64,000 bases of DNA from an uncultured Faecalibacterium sp. (GTDB lineage Bacteria; Bacillota; Clostridia; Oscillospirales; Ruminococcaceae): the NCBI GenBank assembly GCA_900539945.1, contig UQDV01000010.1, forward strand, positions 1 through 64,000, given 5' to 3'. Positions 16,169 to 24,509 of this stretch are shown here, piece by piece. The translations under genes were made by a program, and so were the position numbers. The first letter of the stretch is position 1. Every line of letters begins with the position of its first letter. The notes under the pieces are model-generated. The model was not told the DNA's origin and made no database searches. It saw nothing but the letters and a program-made list of their open reading frames with translations.

Positions 16169-17338
16169 TCAGCCGGTCACACCGGCGCGGTAGAGATAGG
16201 GGTCGCTCTTGAAGCTGTCAAAGCTGTACAGCACCAGGATCTGGTCATAATCGTTGTCGGCGATCAGCTGGTCCAGACCAAAGTTGTAGTTGCGGAAGTC
16301 CACCACGTCGATGTCGGCGTAATTGGCGGTGAGGTAGGGCACGAAACAGTTGGCGTAGCTGTCCTTGATGACAAGGATCTTTCCGGTGCCGTCGCCCTGC
16401 ACCCGGCTCAGGCCGTTGTTGCCGTGCAGGAACATGGCGTACTTGTCGTAGACGGTGAGCTTGTCGGTATCGTACAGGCCGGTGGCCTCGCCGTCTGTGG
16501 GCTGCCCGGCGGCCGTCACGTTGTAGATGGTCAGCTGGTTGGGCAGGTCGTACCAGGTGATGGTGTCCGGCACGGCGTTCCAGGTGCGGGCCTTGGAGTA
16601 GTGGGTGCCGTAGAAGCGATCTGCGGTCTGGGCCGTGTGGGCGGTGGTGTCAAAAGGCGTAAGGCCCAGGGCAGTGCACAGCTGCTGGTAGGCGTAATAA
16701 GCGCCCAGGCTCGTCCAGTGGTGGTCGGTGCGGTAATAGAGATACTCGCCCTTGTGGTCGGTCAGGGTTCCGCGCACATCCACAAAGCGGCCTCCGGCGG
16801 CCTGCACGGCGGCGCTGAGCGGATCAAGATAAGTGTTCTCGTCCAGCAGGGGCGCGTTGGCAGGTACGTTCTCCGGGTAGATGTCCGATGCAGCCGGGGC
16901 CAGCAGTACATTCACCTTGCCGGGGTATCGCTGACAGAGGGATTCCACCGCAGAAGTATTCTTGGGCAGGGTGCGCTCCTCGCTGGAGAGCAGCCCGAAA
17001 GTGCGGGGGAACATCATGTGCTCCCTGCCCAGCAGGATGCCGCCGTTCTGCTCTTTCTGCAGCAGGGTGGTCTCCACCATGCTCTGCAGGCTGATCCACT
17101 GGTCGCGGCCGAATACCTGATCCTTGACGTACTTGGTGTAGGCGGTAAAGTAGCTGTTCAGCCCCTTGGCCGAGAGCTGCGTGAGGGCCGGGCGCTGGCT
17201 GAGGGTGGTATTCTCCAGCTCACTGTAGGCCCGGTCCGGGGTGATCAGATCCAGTGCGAACAGCCCCACAAAGAACAGGGTGAACACGATCAGCACCGGG
17301 TAGTGCAGCAGGGAAGATCTTTTTGCATGCTTGTCCAT
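16169..17338 (-). CDS. DHHW/AlgJ-X-like acyl-transfer partner protein
   Basis: A 389-residue protein with one N-terminal transmembrane helix (about residues 12-31) and an extracytoplasmic SGNH-like domain. The hallmark YYRTDHHWTSLGAYYAYQQL (about 190-210) and the later KILVIKDSYANCFVPYL motif identify the DHHW family, related to AlgJ/AlgX. These proteins accept acyl groups passed across the membrane by an MBOAT protein and acylate a cell-surface polymer. It sits 14 bp downstream of the MBOAT gene (RBS GGAGGTG), as in alginate-type acetylation cassettes. The polymer modified is unknown. Confidence 0.85.
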   Translation of the reverse strand: MDKHAKRSSLLHYPVLIVFTLFFVGLFALDLITPDRAYSELENTTLSQRPALTQLSAKGLNSYFTAYTKYVKDQVFGRDQWISLQSMVETTLLQKEQNGGILLGREHMMFPRTFGLLSSEERTLPKNTSAVESLCQRYPGKVNVLLAPAASDIYPENVPANAPLLDENTYLDPLSAAVQAAGGRFVDVRGTLTDHKGEYLYYRTDHHWTSLGAYYAYQQLCTALGLTPFDTTAHTAQTADRFYGTHYSKARTWNAVPDTITWYDLPNQLTIYNVTAAGQPTDGEATGLYDTDKLTVYDKYAMFLHGNNGLSRVQGDGTGKILVIKDSYANCFVPYLTANYADIDVVDFRNYNFGLDQLIADNDYDQILVLYSFDSFKSDPYLYRAGVTG

Positions 17339-17352
17339 GGGTCACACCTCCC

Positions 17353-18771
17353 TCAGAAGTTGAAGTACAGGAACGGGCTGTTGGTGCTGCCCACCACATA
17401 GGCAGTGGAGACCACCAGCAGCAACAGGATGGTGGCGCAGCGGGTGATGACATTGCGCCGCAGGGTGTTCCAGATCTTTTCGATCAGCGGGGTGCAGCAG
17501 ATCACACTGACGATGAGCAGGACGCCGTAGTTGCGCAGGAAATACAGCGGGGATACGCCGCCGGACGGGATGAACAGCTTCTGGAACAGCAGCCCGAAGC
17601 TCACGCCGGTGTCGTTGCCCACGAACATGGCCCAGCCCACCACCACGAGGAACAGGGTGTAGATGTGGGGCCACACTTTGCCCTTTTTGAGGTGGGGCAG
17701 CAGGAACAGCTTTTCAATGGCCAGCAGCACAAAGTAGTACAGGCCCCAGCAGATGAAGTTCCAGTTGGCACCATGCCAGATGCCGGTGAGCAGCTCCACA
17801 ATGAACAGGTTTAGGATCTGCCGCTTCAGGCCCTTGCGGTTGCCGCCCAGCGGGATATACACATACTCCCGGAACCAGCCGGACAGGGTCATGTGCCAGC
17901 GACGCCAGAACTCGGTGATGGAAGCAGAGATATACGGGTAATTGAAGTTTGCAGGGAAGTCGAAGCCCAGCATTTTGCCCATGCCGATGCCCATCATGGA
18001 ATAGCCGGAGAAGTCGAAGTACAGCTGCAGGCTGTAGGCGATGATGCCCAGCCACACCAGCGGGGTGGAGGCGTTGGCCAGCCCCACAAAGGTGGTGGAA
18101 GGGCTGGCGGCCACGCCGATGATGTCGGTCCACAAGGCACCGATGGCGTCTGCCAGCAGCACCTTCTTGGCCAGACCGAAGGTGAACAGGGTCATGCCCT
18201 CTTCGATCTGCGACAGGGTGTAGCGGTGCTTGTAGACGTGCAGCTGATTCGATACATCGCGGTATTTCACGATGGGGCCCGCAATGAGCTGCGGGAACAT
18301 GACCACATAGGCACCAAAGTCGATGATGTTGCGCTCGGCCTTCACATCCCGGCGGTAGACATCAATGGAGTAGGACAGGGTCTGGAAGGTGTAGAAGCTG
18401 ATGCCCAGCGGCAGGGTGCCGATGCCCTGGATCTCGGCAAAGGCCGTGCCCAGCAGGGCATTGGCGCTGCGCAGCACGAAGTTTGCATACTTGAAGTAGA
18501 ACAGCATGCCCAGGCTGCCGATGAGGGCGATGAGCAGAAAAACTTTGCGCAGGGCGGGCTTTGCGTCAAAATGCTCAATGGCAAGGCCGCAGACATAGTT
18601 GATGAGGATGAGGGCCACCATGACCGGGAAAAAACGGACCTCGCCCCAGCAGTAAAACACAAGGCTGCAGAGGAACAGCACGGTGTTCTTGAGCTTTGCG
18701 GGCGCAAGGTAGTACAGCGCCAGCGTGATGGGCAAAAAGCGGAACAGGAAAATAATGGTGCTGAAAACCAA
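17353..18771 (-). CDS. MBOAT family O-acyltransferase (AlgI/DltB-like)
   Basis: A 472-residue polytopic membrane protein of the MBOAT family. Conserved elements are visible: FPQLIAGPIVKYRDVSNQL (about residues 145-165), FWRRWHMTLSGWFREYVYIPLGGNRKG (about 280-305) and the catalytic-histidine segment LTGIWHGANWNFICWG (about 320-335). It would move acyl (often acetyl) groups across the membrane for its DHHW partner. The start is TTG, chosen because AAAGGAGG (18780-18787) lies 8 nt away. An intrinsic hairpin with a T-run separates it from the upstream DUF4358 gene. Confidence 0.92.
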   Translation of the reverse strand: MVFSTIIFLFRFLPITLALYYLAPAKLKNTVLFLCSLVFYCWGEVRFFPVMVALILINYVCGLAIEHFDAKPALRKVFLLIALIGSLGMLFYFKYANFVLRSANALLGTAFAEIQGIGTLPLGISFYTFQTLSYSIDVYRRDVKAERNIIDFGAYVVMFPQLIAGPIVKYRDVSNQLHVYKHRYTLSQIEEGMTLFTFGLAKKVLLADAIGALWTDIIGVAASPSTTFVGLANASTPLVWLGIIAYSLQLYFDFSGYSMMGIGMGKMLGFDFPANFNYPYISASITEFWRRWHMTLSGWFREYVYIPLGGNRKGLKRQILNLFIVELLTGIWHGANWNFICWGLYYFVLLAIEKLFLLPHLKKGKVWPHIYTLFLVVVGWAMFVGNDTGVSFGLLFQKLFIPSGGVSPLYFLRNYGVLLIVSVICCTPLIEKIWNTLRRNVITRCATILLLLVVSTAYVVGSTNSPFLYFNF

Positions 18772-18797
18772 AGCGTCAGCCTCCTTTGTGCTTGCTC

Positions 18798-18829
18798 AAA
18801 AAAAGCCGATGCCGCAGCGGCACCGGCTC
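18798..18829 (-). terminator. Terminator/attenuator between the DUF4358 and MBOAT genes
   Basis: On the minus strand, stem GAGCCGGTGCCG / CGGCATCGGC followed by seven T, placed inside what otherwise looks like one operon. It probably limits read-through into the acyltransferase genes. Confidence 0.8.
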
Positions 18830-18842
18830 GGATAAGATCAGA

Positions 18843-19418
18843 TCAGCTGTTCAGTGCGCTGTCCACGGCGCTGTCCAGATCGGCAGTGCACTCGTTGGAA
18901 GCGATGGCCATGACCACGCGGTTGTCCTTGAAGGCGATGACAGCGTTCTCCACGTTGCTCTGTGCCTGGGCAAACTCGGCGTAGTTGCCGTAGAAAGCCA
19001 CCTGGTCCTGCTGGTAGGCGGTCAGCTGGTTGGCAATGTCCTCGGCCTTGCCGTCGGCAGCTTCGATCACCAGCACTAGGCCGGCGTCGCCGTTGTCGTT
19101 GCTCTTCACGCCCTTGTAGCTCACCACGTCCTCGGCCTGCAGACCGAAGTCGTACTCAATGTTCATGGCGGCGATCTCAAACTGGTTGGAGATGGGGTCT
19201 GCCTGCAGCAGGGCGTTGTAGATGCCGTCCAGATCGGATGCACCGTTCTCTTCGGCAGCGGCGGAGCTCACGACGCTGGAAGCTGCCTGCGAAGAAGCAG
19301 CCGGGGCGGCGGAAGAAGCCGTGGAGGAAGAAGCGGAGGAGCCGCCGCAGCCGGTCAGCACAGCGGCAGACAGGATGGCGCAGACAGCCAGAGATGCAAT
19401 TTTTGTGCGGTTTATCAT
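18843..19418 (-). CDS. DUF4358-like lipoprotein
   Basis: A 191-residue predicted lipoprotein. The signal peptide ends in the lipobox LTGC (C about residue 24), followed by a Ser/Ala-rich linker (about 25-60) and a compact domain. That domain contains AEDVVSYKGVKSNDNGDAGLVLVIEA, resembling DUF4358 (VxSxxV...D.ail.ak). DUF4358 proteins commonly accompany MBOAT/DHHW pairs in Firmicutes, supporting a shared surface-modification role. Their biochemical function is unknown. Transcription starts from the promoter at 19493-19521. Confidence 0.75.
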   Translation of the reverse strand: MINRTKIASLAVCAILSAAVLTGCGGSSASSSTASSAAPAASSQAASSVVSSAAAEENGASDLDGIYNALLQADPISNQFEIAAMNIEYDFGLQAEDVVSYKGVKSNDNGDAGLVLVIEAADGKAEDIANQLTAYQQDQVAFYGNYAEFAQAQSNVENAVIAFKDNRVVMAIASNECTADLDSAVDSALNS

Positions 19419-19492
19419 AAATTATTCCTTCTTTTGTTGAAATCATTCGTTCGGCTGCGGGTGTGTATGCGAACACCGGGCAGAACAGTATT

Positions 19493-19521
19493 ATCTTACC
19501 ATATCGGGGGGCAAAATGCAA
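19493..19521 (-). promoter_or_regulatory. Promoter of the DUF4358-MBOAT-DHHW unit
   Basis: On the minus strand, TTGCAT (19516-19521), 17 bp and TAAGAT (19493-19498). Confidence 0.6.
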
Positions 19522-19559
19522 CGCGCAGGCACCCTTTTGCCAGCGGGTTTTACACATTC

Positions 19560-20408
19560 TTAACCGGTGACGGACTGCCCGGCGGCCAGCTTCTGCAAAA
19601 CGGCAATGGCATCCTCAAAGCACAGGCCGCTCTGGCTGATAAGGGCGGCGTTTTCCGGCCCCACATAGCGCCAGTGCCACGGCTCGTAGGTGATCTCGGT
19701 GACGGCTTCGGCCTCCTTGGGGTAGCGCAGGATAAAGCCGTACTCCACCGCGTGCTGGCACAGCCAGCGGAAGGCAGTGGTATTCTCAAAGCCCTCGTCC
19801 AGGCTGGTGTGCTCCGGGGTGTTCAGGTCGGCGGCAAGGCCGGTGGCGTGCTCGGAGTAGCCCGGCGGGTTCACGATGGTGGCCGCTTTGGCCCGGGCGT
19901 CGGCTTCGCTGCAGCCCTGGTCGCGGTAATACTGGGTCTTGTTGTTGTAAAGCCTGGTCTGGTAGTCCACACTGCGGTAGCCGCTCTGCATCCGGATGTC
20001 CACACCGTCCTTCGCAGCGGCAGCCTGCATGGCAAAAAAGGCATCAGCGGCCTCGGTCTGCAGGTCCTTGTTGATGGCGGTGGAAGAACCGCATTTTTTG
20101 GTGGTGATGGTGTAGCCGTCCGCCAGCTTGTGGGTGTGGTTCACCAGCACCATGCGGGGGTCATCCAGCAGGGCCTGCGCCTGAGCGGCGGTCAGCAGGC
20201 CGTTTTCTGCGTCCGAGCTGCTGGCCGCGGGCCGCGATGCGGCAGACGATGCGGCGGCCTGCGGCTCCTGACTGAGCGCAAAGGCGATGCATCCGGCCAC
20301 ACAGCAGGCCAGCACGGTCAGGCAGAACAGGCGGCGGCCATGGCGGCGTCTGCGGCGGGGTGCGGGATGTGCGCTGGGGGAAGGCCGGGAAGAAGCGGAA
20401 GAACGCAT
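19560..20408 (-). CDS. VanY-type D-alanyl-D-alanine carboxypeptidase
   Basis: A 282-residue protein with a basic N-terminus, one transmembrane anchor (about residues 27-47) and a Ser/Ala linker. The rest is a zinc-dependent VanY/M15B domain. Motifs present are MQSGYRS, the SEHATGLAADL zinc motif (SxHxxGxAxD) and EPWHWRYV (ExxWH), so the catalytic residues look complete. It would trim D-Ala from peptidoglycan stem peptides outside the membrane. The start at 20408 is chosen because AGAAGG precedes it and the long upstream frame is a shadow of spoVAC. Confidence 0.9.
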   Translation of the reverse strand: MRSSASSRPSPSAHPAPRRRRRHGRRLFCLTVLACCVAGCIAFALSQEPQAAASSAASRPAASSSDAENGLLTAAQAQALLDDPRMVLVNHTHKLADGYTITTKKCGSSTAINKDLQTEAADAFFAMQAAAAKDGVDIRMQSGYRSVDYQTRLYNNKTQYYRDQGCSEADARAKAATIVNPPGYSEHATGLAADLNTPEHTSLDEGFENTTAFRWLCQHAVEYGFILRYPKEAEAVTEITYEPWHWRYVGPENAALISQSGLCFEDAIAVLQKLAAGQSVTG

Positions 20409-20481
20409 AACAGCAAACCTTCTTTCCAAAAACGGATAACATGCGGCCTGCCGGGGCAAGCTATGCCCGGAGGGGAGCACA

Positions 20482-20931
20482 ATGAAGATGACAGCACAGG
20501 AATATGCGCGCCGGGTGCGGCGCACAGGGCCGCATTCGCCCCTGCTGGCCGACATCGCGTGGGCTTTTTGCGTGGGCGGCGGTATCTGCCTGCTGGGCGA
20601 GGTGCTGCGGCAGCGGTTTCTGGCCGCCGGAATAGAAACCGAGCTGGCCGGGACCCTGACCAGCTGCAGCCTGATCGCACTTTCGGCGGTGCTCACCACG
20701 CTGGGCTGGTACCAGAAGCTGGCCGCCCGGGCCGGGGCCGGGTCGCTGGTGCCCATCACCGGCTTTGCCAATGCGGTGGTCAGTGCGGCCATCGAGTTCA
20801 AAGCGGAAGGGCGGGTGCTGGGCACCGGAGCCAAGATGTTCACCATCGCCGGGCCGGTCATCGTATACGGCACGCTGGCGGCGGTGGTGTACGGCGCGGT
20901 GCTGTGGCTGAAAGGGCTGCTCCCTGTATAA
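20482..20931 (+). CDS. spoVAC: Stage V sporulation protein AC
   Basis: A 149-residue membrane protein with four to five helices. The family pattern is clear: WAFCVGGGICLLGEVL, TLGWYQKLAARAGAGSLVPITGFANAVVSAAIEFKAEGRVLGTGAKMFTIAGPVIVYG. In Bacillus, SpoVAC is part of the inner-membrane channel that moves dipicolinic acid into the forespore and out on germination. It is first of spoVAC-spoVAD-spoVAE here; spoVAA, AB, AEa and AF are absent locally, as in many Clostridia. The RBS is GGAGGGGAG. Confidence 0.95.
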   Translation: MKMTAQEYARRVRRTGPHSPLLADIAWAFCVGGGICLLGEVLRQRFLAAGIETELAGTLTSCSLIALSAVLTTLGWYQKLAARAGAGSLVPITGFANAVVSAAIEFKAEGRVLGTGAKMFTIAGPVIVYGTLAAVVYGAVLWLKGLLPV

Positions 20932-21022
20932 TACGATGCAGCCGGGCCGCAGATTGCACAGCGGCTCTCTATAGTATAGCACAACCCGGTGGATTTTTTG
21001 CCGGAAAGGAGAAATTTTGTTC

Positions 21023-22045
21023 ATGACACAACGATGCGGCGACACACTGCTGTTCCGCACGCCGCCCGTGATCGCTGCGCAGGCGGCGGTGGGCGGCAAA
21101 AAGGAGGGGGAGGGCCCGCTGGCTGCAGCCTTTGATGAGCTGAGCAGTGACAACCGGTTCGGCCAGAGCAGCTGGGAGGCGGCGGAAAAATACCTGCAGC
21201 TGCGGGCGGCCCGGCTCTGCCTGCAGAAGGCGCAGCTGCCCGAAGAAAAGGTCCGGCTGGTGCTGGCAGGGGACTTGCAGGCCCAGTGTACGGCCTCCGG
21301 TTATGCCATGCGGGAGTTGGGGGTACCCTTTGCCGGGGTGTTCGGGGCCTGCAGTACCATGGCGGAAACACTGGGTCTGGGGGCTGCGCTGTGTGCCTCC
21401 GGGGCGGCGGAGCACCTGCTGGCCATGGCGTCCAGCCATTTCTGTGCCGCCGAGCGGCAGTTCCGCACCCCGCTGAGCTACGGCGCTGTACGCACCCCCA
21501 CCGCCCAGTGGACCGTAACGGCGGCAGGCTGCTGCCTGCTGCAGCCTGCCGGGCCGGGAGTGCCGATAGCGGCGGCCACCTTCGGCCGTGTGCAGGATTA
21601 TCAGGTCCGGGACATCAACAACATGGGCGCGGCCATGGCCCCGGCAGCCGCGTCCACCCTGCTGCATTATTTTGCTGATACCCACACCGAGCCGCAGGAA
21701 TTCGACTGCATCTACACCGGGGACCTGGGGCAGGTGGGCAGCAGCCTGCTGCGGGAGCTGCTGGCGGCCGAGGGCCTGCTGGTGAAGAACCATGTGGATT
21801 GCGGCTGCATCCTGTTCGACGCTGCGGAACAGCAGGTGAAAAGCGGCGGTTCCGGGCCGGGCTGCTGTGCCGCGGTGCTGTGCGGGCACATCCTGCCCCG
21901 CCTGCTGCGCCGCAGCCAGAAGCGGGTGCTGTTCGTGGCCACCGGTGCCCTGATGAGTCAGACCACTTTTCTGCAGAAGGAGAGCATCCCGGCGGTGGCG
22001 CACCTTGTGGAGCTGCGCGCGCCGGAGAAGGAGAGCGGAGCATGA
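21023..22045 (+). CDS. spoVAD: Stage V sporulation protein AD
   Basis: A 340-residue thiolase-fold protein, usual length for SpoVAD, the cytosolic dipicolinate-binding subunit of the SpoVA channel. Typical segments include FGQSSWEAAEKYL, GVFGACSTMAETLGLGAAL (about residues 108-127), RQFRTPLSYGAVRTPTAQWTVTAAG and ADTHTEPQEFDCIYTGDLGQVG. The ATG at 21023 is chosen over TTG at 21017; AAAGGAG lies 11 nt before it. It starts 91 bp after spoVAC, and its stop overlaps the spoVAE start. Confidence 0.95.
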   Translation: MTQRCGDTLLFRTPPVIAAQAAVGGKKEGEGPLAAAFDELSSDNRFGQSSWEAAEKYLQLRAARLCLQKAQLPEEKVRLVLAGDLQAQCTASGYAMRELGVPFAGVFGACSTMAETLGLGAALCASGAAEHLLAMASSHFCAAERQFRTPLSYGAVRTPTAQWTVTAAGCCLLQPAGPGVPIAAATFGRVQDYQVRDINNMGAAMAPAAASTLLHYFADTHTEPQEFDCIYTGDLGQVGSSLLRELLAAEGLLVKNHVDCGCILFDAAEQQVKSGGSGPGCCAAVLCGHILPRLLRRSQKRVLFVATGALMSQTTFLQKESIPAVAHLVELRAPEKESGA

Positions 22046-22398
22046 ATTATTTCTGGGCGTTCTGTGTGGGCGGCGGCATCTGTGTGGTGGGGCAGCTGCT
22101 CATCGACCTCACCGGCCTGACCCCGGCCCGCATCCTCACGGGTTATGTGGTGGCCGGGGTGGTGCTGTCGGCCATCGGGTGGTATGCCCCGCTGGCCGAG
22201 TTTGCAGGCTGCGGGGCCACAGTGCCGCTGCTGGGCTTCGGCCACCTGCTGGCAAAAGGGGTGCGCACCGCACTGGAGGAAGAGGGAGCCGTGGGCATCC
22301 TCACTGGCGGGCTCACTGCCGCTGCGGCCGGCATTACCACCAGCCTTGTGTGCGGCGTGGTGTGCTCCTGGGTGGGCAAGAGCCACGACCAGAACTGA
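22042..22398 (+). CDS. spoVAE: Stage V sporulation protein AE
   Basis: A 118-residue membrane protein with about four helices, homologous to SpoVAC. Motifs are FWAFCVGGGICVVGQLLID, then YAPLAEFAGCGATVPLLGFGHLLAKGVR and a Gly/Ala-rich GILTGGLTAAAAGI near the C-terminus, typical of SpoVAE (AEb type). The true start is the ATG at 22042, overlapping the spoVAD stop as ATGA; the longer frame upstream is a spoVAD shadow. It is the last gene of the spoVA group, only 9 bp before the tetR promoter. Confidence 0.94.
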   Translation: MNYFWAFCVGGGICVVGQLLIDLTGLTPARILTGYVVAGVVLSAIGWYAPLAEFAGCGATVPLLGFGHLLAKGVRTALEEEGAVGILTGGLTAAAAGITTSLVCGVVCSWVGKSHDQN

Positions 22399-22406
22399 AA
22401 AAAGGC

Positions 22407-22435
22407 TTGACAGGACGGCGCGGCGGGTGTATGCT
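22407..22435 (+). promoter_or_regulatory. Promoter of the tetR gene
   Basis: TTGACA (22407-22412), 17 bp, TATGCT (22430-22435). A perfect palindrome begins 6 bp downstream, covering the expected start point. Confidence 0.8.
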
Positions 22436-22440
22436 AAAGA

Positions 22441-22459
22441 TACAGACCGGCGGTCTGTA
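22441..22459. promoter_or_regulatory. Predicted TetR operator O1
   Basis: Perfect 9-1-9 palindrome TACAGACCG-G-CGGTCTGTA over the transcription start of the tetR gene. It shares TACAGACC/GGTCTGTA half-sites with the operator at 23158-23180. Confidence 0.88.
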
Positions 22460-22474
22460 AAGGGGGACGAGCAG

Positions 22475-23113
22475 ATGCCGCGCAACAAATATCCGGAACA
22501 GACGGTGGAAAAGATCCTGGATGCCGCCGCCGCACTCTTTGCGGAAAAGGGCTACCAGAGCACCACTTTGCAGGACATCATCGACGCCACGGGACTTTCC
22601 AAGGGGGCGGTGTACCATCATTTCCGCTCCAAGGAGGAGATCGCCCGGAAGGTGGGCGACCGCATGGGGGATGAGATGTGGGAGCCGCTGCGCCGCATCC
22701 GGGAAGCAGCGGGCCTGACCGGCCTGCAGAAGCTGCAGGCAGTGTTTGCGATGTCCTTTGCAGGGGACCGGCAGCAGCGCATGGGCCGCACTTTGCCGCA
22801 CCTGACCGATGACCCGTATTTTCTGGTACTGGAGTGGCAGAGCATCGAGGAACGTCTGGTGCCGGAGTGCATTGCGCCCCTTGTCCGGCAGGGCGTGGCC
22901 GATGGCAGCATCCATACCGGAGACCCCGATGCACTGGCCGGTGCGCTGTTCTTTCTGGCCGATCTGTGGCTGCCGCCCCAGAGCCGCCCTACGACTCGCA
23001 CGCAGCAGCGAGCACGCAACCGGGTCTTTCAGCAGATGACAAGGGCGCTGGGGCTGGACCTGCTCACGGAGGAACAGGCCCTTCAGCTGGAAGAACTGTG
23101 CCCGGAGAAATAA
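22475..23113 (+). CDS. TetR/AcrR family transcriptional repressor
   Basis: A 212-residue TetR-family regulator. The N-terminal helix-turn-helix (about residues 8-55) includes ILDAAAALFAEKGYQSTTLQDIIDATGLSKGAVYHHFRSKEEIA, a near-consensus HTH. The C-terminal half is a helical ligand-binding/dimerisation domain of unknown specificity. It lies upstream of an MFS exporter on the same strand. Matching palindromes sit in its own promoter and directly before the MFS gene, so it most likely represses both until an exported compound binds. The start at 22475 has GGGGGACGA upstream. Confidence 0.92.
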   Translation: MPRNKYPEQTVEKILDAAAALFAEKGYQSTTLQDIIDATGLSKGAVYHHFRSKEEIARKVGDRMGDEMWEPLRRIREAAGLTGLQKLQAVFAMSFAGDRQQRMGRTLPHLTDDPYFLVLEWQSIEERLVPECIAPLVRQGVADGSIHTGDPDALAGALFFLADLWLPPQSRPTTRTQQRARNRVFQQMTRALGLDLLTEEQALQLEELCPEK

Positions 23114-23126
23114 CAGAAAAAGAATC

Positions 23127-23149
23127 GGCGGAGAAAGCTCCGCCTTTTT
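23127..23149 (+). terminator. Terminator of the tetR gene
   Basis: Stem GGCGGAG / CTCCGCC with a 4-nt loop and five T, immediately before operator O2. Confidence 0.85.
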
Positions 23150-23157
23150 CAGATGAT

Positions 23158-23180
23158 TTTACAGACCAATGGTCTGTAAA
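23158..23180. promoter_or_regulatory. Predicted TetR operator O2
   Basis: Perfect 10-3-10 palindrome TTTACAGACC-AAT-GGTCTGTAAA located 21 bp upstream of the MFS start codon, with the same half-site as O1. The AT flank differs, and the spacer is 3 bp instead of 1. Confidence 0.88.
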
Positions 23181-23201
23181 TGGAAAAGAAAGGATGATAC
23201 G

Positions 23202-24410
23202 ATGGGACCATTTGTACAGGTGGTACTGGGGCAGATCATTTCGCTGTTCGGCAATGCGGCGCTGCGGTTCGTGCTGCCGCTGATCCTGCTGCGACAGACC
23301 GGTTCGGCGGCGGTGTACGGTGCGGCGACTGCGCTGGCACTGCTTCCAGCGCTGGCCGGGACACTGGCCGGAGGCGTTCTGGCTGACCGCTGCCGCAAGG
23401 CGCGGCTCATGGCGGCGCTGGACCTTGCTGCCGCCGGGCTTGCATTGGGTGCCGCAGCCTCCGCCGACGACCTGCCGGTAGTTCTGTGGGCACCGGCGGC
23501 ACTCTGTGCGCTTTATGCGCTGCAGGGGCTGTATCAGCCGGTGGTGCGGGCCAGCCTGCCGTTGCTGCTGGCGGGAGACCGCCTTGTGCAGGGCAATGCG
23601 GTAATCCAATTGGTCGATACGCTGGACGAGCTGCTGGGGCCCTTGCTGGGCAGTGTGCTGCTGGGTGTGATGGGGCTGGGGCCCCTGCTGGTGCTGTGTG
23701 GGGCCTGCTTTGCCGCTTCCGCTCTGTTGGAGTGGCAGATCCGCATCCCCGGCGACCGGCCGCAGCCACGCACGCAAGGAAAACCGGATTTTGCGGCAGA
23801 CCTGCGGGAGAGCCTTACTTATCTGTACCACAGCCGGCCGGAATTGCTGCGGCTGGCGGGCATCATGGCGTTGGTGAACCTTGTGGAGATCCCGGCGGTG
23901 GTAGTGGGCATCCCGGTGGTGATCGTGCAGTACCTGGGGCAGAGCGATGCTGTGCTGGGGGCCGTTCAGGCCGTGTTGAGCGTGGGCGGCCTTGCAGGCG
24001 GAGCGCTGGCAGGCCGCAGCCGACACCCACTGTCCGACCGGCAGGCCCTGGGACTTCTGCTGGGCATTGCCGGGCTGTGCGCCGCCATGGGCGTCGTGCT
24101 CTGGGTACCACCGCTTGCCTGCGGCGGGGTGGCCCTGTGCGGGTTTGGGGTGATGGCCGCCGCTATGCGGTTCAATGTGTGGTTCTTTGCCCGGCTGCAG
24201 GCGGTGCTGCCGCAGGCACAGCTGGGCCGGGTGACCGGCTGTACAATGGCGCTGGCCAGCCTGACCCAGCCGGTAGGGCAGGCCGTGTACGGGGTACTGT
24301 TTGATGTGTTTTCCGCCTGTCCGGCAGGGGTGCTGCTGGGGGCCGGTGCCGTGTCGGCGGTGTTTCTGACCGGCGCGATGCGCCATGAGACCGAAAAACG
24401 CCCCGGCTGA
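23202..24410 (+). CDS. MFS efflux transporter
   Basis: A 402-residue, roughly 12-helix transporter of the major facilitator superfamily, of the multidrug/macrolide-exporter type (first helix QIISLFGNAALRFVLPLILLRQTGSAAVYG). The cytoplasmic loop-2 motif GGVLADRCRKARLM (about residues 58-71) matches MFS motif A. Substrate is unknown. Transcription is probably controlled by the adjacent TetR through O2. The start at 23202 is used because AAAGGA lies 8 nt before it; the earlier in-frame ATG lies within the operator. Confidence 0.88.
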   Translation: MGPFVQVVLGQIISLFGNAALRFVLPLILLRQTGSAAVYGAATALALLPALAGTLAGGVLADRCRKARLMAALDLAAAGLALGAAASADDLPVVLWAPAALCALYALQGLYQPVVRASLPLLLAGDRLVQGNAVIQLVDTLDELLGPLLGSVLLGVMGLGPLLVLCGACFAASALLEWQIRIPGDRPQPRTQGKPDFAADLRESLTYLYHSRPELLRLAGIMALVNLVEIPAVVVGIPVVIVQYLGQSDAVLGAVQAVLSVGGLAGGALAGRSRHPLSDRQALGLLLGIAGLCAAMGVVLWVPPLACGGVALCGFGVMAAAMRFNVWFFARLQAVLPQAQLGRVTGCTMALASLTQPVGQAVYGVLFDVFSACPAGVLLGAGAVSAVFLTGAMRHETEKRPG

Positions 24411-24457
24411 CAGTTCAGCCTGGGTGCGGGAAATCGGTCTGGCTGCCATCCTTCGCC

Positions 24458-24485
24458 TTGTTTTTCAACAGCTCTGCGCTAGAAT
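24458..24485 (+). promoter_or_regulatory. Promoter of a small membrane-protein gene
   Basis: TTGTTT (24458-24463), 16 bp, TAGAAT (24480-24485), 25 bp before the ATG at 24510. Confidence 0.55.
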
Positions 24486-24509
24486 GTGGAAAACAGGAGG
24501 CGATGAACG

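Noticed and set aside
15117..19418. Treating the peptide pair and the MBOAT/DHHW cassette as one system
   Set aside because: They share strand but are separated by a terminator (16108-16149) and an independent promoter (15985-16013), so the sequence gives no support for a functional link.
20434..20463. GGATA-N18-CAAGCTA resembling a sigma-G promoter before spoVAC
   Set aside because: The implied start would fall on the RBS, leaving no room for it; the match to consensus is weak.
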